In this document: piece after piece, positions 5,346 to 6,502 of the stretch
Layout: the number at the start of each line of letters is the position of its first letter
Numbering within the stretch: position 1 is the first letter of the stretch
The notes under the pieces: model-generated
What the model was told of the DNA's origin: nothing
Databases searched by the model: none
What the model saw: the letters and a program-made list of their open reading frames with translations, nothing else
Program-made: the position numbers and the translations under genes
Assembly: GCA_964352985.1 (NCBI GenBank)
Contig: CAYGUK010000162.1
Location: 1 to 6,502, forward strand
From: CAYGUK01 sp964352985
GTDB lineage: Bacteria; Pseudomonadota; Gammaproteobacteria; JAHCLG01
Reading direction: 5' to 3'
DNA length: 6,502 nt

Positions 5346-6125
5346 ATGGCAATTACTTATAAAACTGCAGAACAAGCTGAAAAAATGCGAGTCGCAGGCA
5401 AACTCGCGTCTGATGTTTTAGTGATGATAGAACCCTACGTCACAGCAGGTATCACAACAGATGAATTAAACACGATTTGTCACGATTATATTGTTAACAC
5501 GCAAAAATGTATTCCTGCACCGTTAGATTATCATGGTTTTCCAAAATCAATTTGCACTTCAGTCAATCATCAAGTGTGTCATGGCATTCCAAGTGATAAA
5601 CGCTTAAAAGAAGGTGATATCATTAACATCGATGTCACCGTGATCAAAGATGGGTTTCATGGTGACACGAGCAAAATGTTTACTATTGGTAAAACCTCGG
5701 TACTCGCAGATCGCTTAATTAAAGTCACTCAAGAATGCCTTTATCTCGGCATTAAAATGGTAAAACCAGGTGTCTTATTAGGTGATATTGGTCACTCAAT
5801 TCAAAAACATGCTGAATCCCGGCGTTTTTCTATCGTCCGCGAATATTGTGGGCATGGTATTGGTGAAATTTTTCATGAAGATCCACAAGTATTACACTAC
5901 GGTCAACCCAATACCGGTGTTGAATTAAAACCTGGCATGACTTTCACCATAGAACCCATGGTCAATGCCGGTAAAAGGCACGTTAAATTATTACCCGATA
6001 ATTGGACAGTCGTCACAAAAGATCACAGTTTATCCGCGCAATGGGAACACACTTTATTAGTCACAGAGAATGGTGTCGAAGTGTTAACAATGCGTGACGA
6101 AGAACGCGAATTTTTCGACGCCTAA
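5346..6125 (+). CDS. map: methionine aminopeptidase, type I
   Basis: This enzyme removes the initiator Met from new proteins whose second residue is small; it is a cytoplasmic two-metal hydrolase and normally essential. The product has 259 residues, near E. coli (264), and is complete. All five metal ligands are present: Asp96 (INIDVT), Asp107 (HGDTSKMF), His170 (CGHGIG), Glu203 (TIEPM) and Glu234 (QWEHT). The substrate-site His79 (VCHGIP) is also there. The ligands sit one position before their E. coli equivalents. There is no N-terminal zinc-finger extension, so it is the short bacterial form. The ATG at 5346 is the first possible start, because a stop precedes it in frame at 5340-5342. AAGG directly abuts the start and a better AAGGTGA lies 17 nt away, so the ribosome site is atypical. 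It is divergent from the membrane-protein gene and followed after 1 nt by glnD. Confidence 0.98.
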   Translation: MAITYKTAEQAEKMRVAGKLASDVLVMIEPYVTAGITTDELNTICHDYIVNTQKCIPAPLDYHGFPKSICTSVNHQVCHGIPSDKRLKEGDIINIDVTVIKDGFHGDTSKMFTIGKTSVLADRLIKVTQECLYLGIKMVKPGVLLGDIGHSIQKHAESRRFSIVREYCGHGIGEIFHEDPQVLHYGQPNTGVELKPGMTFTIEPMVNAGKRHVKLLPDNWTVVTKDHSLSAQWEHTLLVTENGVEVLTMRDEEREFFDA

Positions 6126-6126
6126 A

Positions 6127-6502
6127 GTGAACATTCATGAAATAGAACAATTAACATTAGACAGAAGATCATTTCAATCATTAATTTCAGCAACTCAAAA
6201 AAATTTACGCGAAATATTTTTTAAACACCTTAACGCTAATGAAATTGTCAAAGAGTATAGTCAATTTATTGATAACATTATCAAGCGAATTTGGGCATTG
6301 TGTGCGAATGATACTTTCCAACAAATTTCACTCGTGGCCGTTGGCGGATATGGTCGTAGTGAATTATTTCCTGCCTCAGATATTGATTTACTTATTTTAT
6401 TTACGGTTGAACCCGAATCATTCTCTGAAAAAATTTCACCCTTCATTAACTTTTGCTGGGATGTAGGCTTAAATATTAGCCACAGCGTGAGAACTGTAAA
6501 CC
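6127..6502 (+). CDS. glnD: bifunctional uridylyltransferase/uridylyl-removing enzyme GlnD, N-terminal part
   Basis: GlnD attaches UMP to PII proteins when glutamine is low and removes it when glutamine is high, setting glutamine synthetase activity and nitrogen gene expression. Only the first 125 codons are in the window; the frame is open to the edge. The family generally has about 850-900 residues: nucleotidyltransferase, HD hydrolase and two ACT domains. The seen part contains the nucleotidyltransferase core GGYGRSELFPASDIDLLIL (73-91) with metal-binding Asp85 and Asp87, then WDVGLNISHSVRT (111-123), where E. coli has GHSVRT. The glycine loop comes about 27 residues earlier than in E. coli, so the N terminus is short. 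The start is GTG, 1 nt after the map TAA, with no recognisable ribosome site, so translational coupling to map is likely. No better in-frame start was seen. Confidence 0.93.
   Translation, partial: MNIHEIEQLTLDRRSFQSLISATQKNLREIFFKHLNANEIVKEYSQFIDNIIKRIWALCANDTFQQISLVAVGGYGRSELFPASDIDLLILFTVEPESFSEKISPFINFCWDVGLNISHSVRTVN

Noticed and set aside
6239..6466. Open frames on both strands inside the glnD start
   Set aside because: The GlnD frame carries GGYGR, SDIDLL and HSVRT motifs; the others are shadows.

Overview
The window is a bacterial housekeeping region, most likely from a low-GC gammaproteobacterium. The order rpsB-tsf-pyrH-frr-uppS, with map and glnD divergent from it, is the gammaproteobacterial arrangement. 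GlnD itself points the same way. AT-rich spacers and the NPLV variant in PyrH would fit something near Legionellales (Legionella/Coxiella-like), but that placement is a guess. TGA is used as a stop (frr, pyrH), so the standard bacterial code applies.

Layout. Positions 1-437 are AT-rich and carry no supportable gene; the first ~66 bases differ in composition and could be the tail of something lying to the left. At 438-851 (+) is a small secreted protein of unknown function. A hairpin at 873-894 separates it from the convergent operon. From 4779 down to 996 (minus) runs the five-gene block rpsB (S2), tsf (EF-Ts), pyrH (UMP kinase), frr (ribosome recycling factor) and uppS (undecaprenyl diphosphate synthase). 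Spacings are 22, 3 and 4 nt, then a 4-nt overlap. A strong promoter candidate (TTGATG, 17 bp, extended -10 TGtTATAAA, 4913-4941) precedes a structured leader of about 128 nt. Upstream of it is a two-helix membrane protein gene (4996-5241, minus). Divergent to that are map (5346-6125, +) and the first 125 codons of glnD (6127 onward), which runs off the right edge.

How the genes work together. S2, EF-Ts and RRF act in translation initiation/assembly, elongation and recycling. PyrH makes UDP for RNA, DNA and cell-wall nucleotides, and UppS makes the lipid carrier for peptidoglycan. The minus operon therefore couples translation capacity to cell-envelope growth. Map removes the initiator methionine from new proteins, and GlnD senses nitrogen through PII.

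I saw no mobile element, CRISPR array, tRNA, rRNA or defence/biosynthetic system. The most interesting points are the rpsB leader and its promoter, the acidic tail of S2, the two unassigned small proteins, and the fact that the operon stops after uppS without cdsA/dxr. None of this amounts to a clearly new system.
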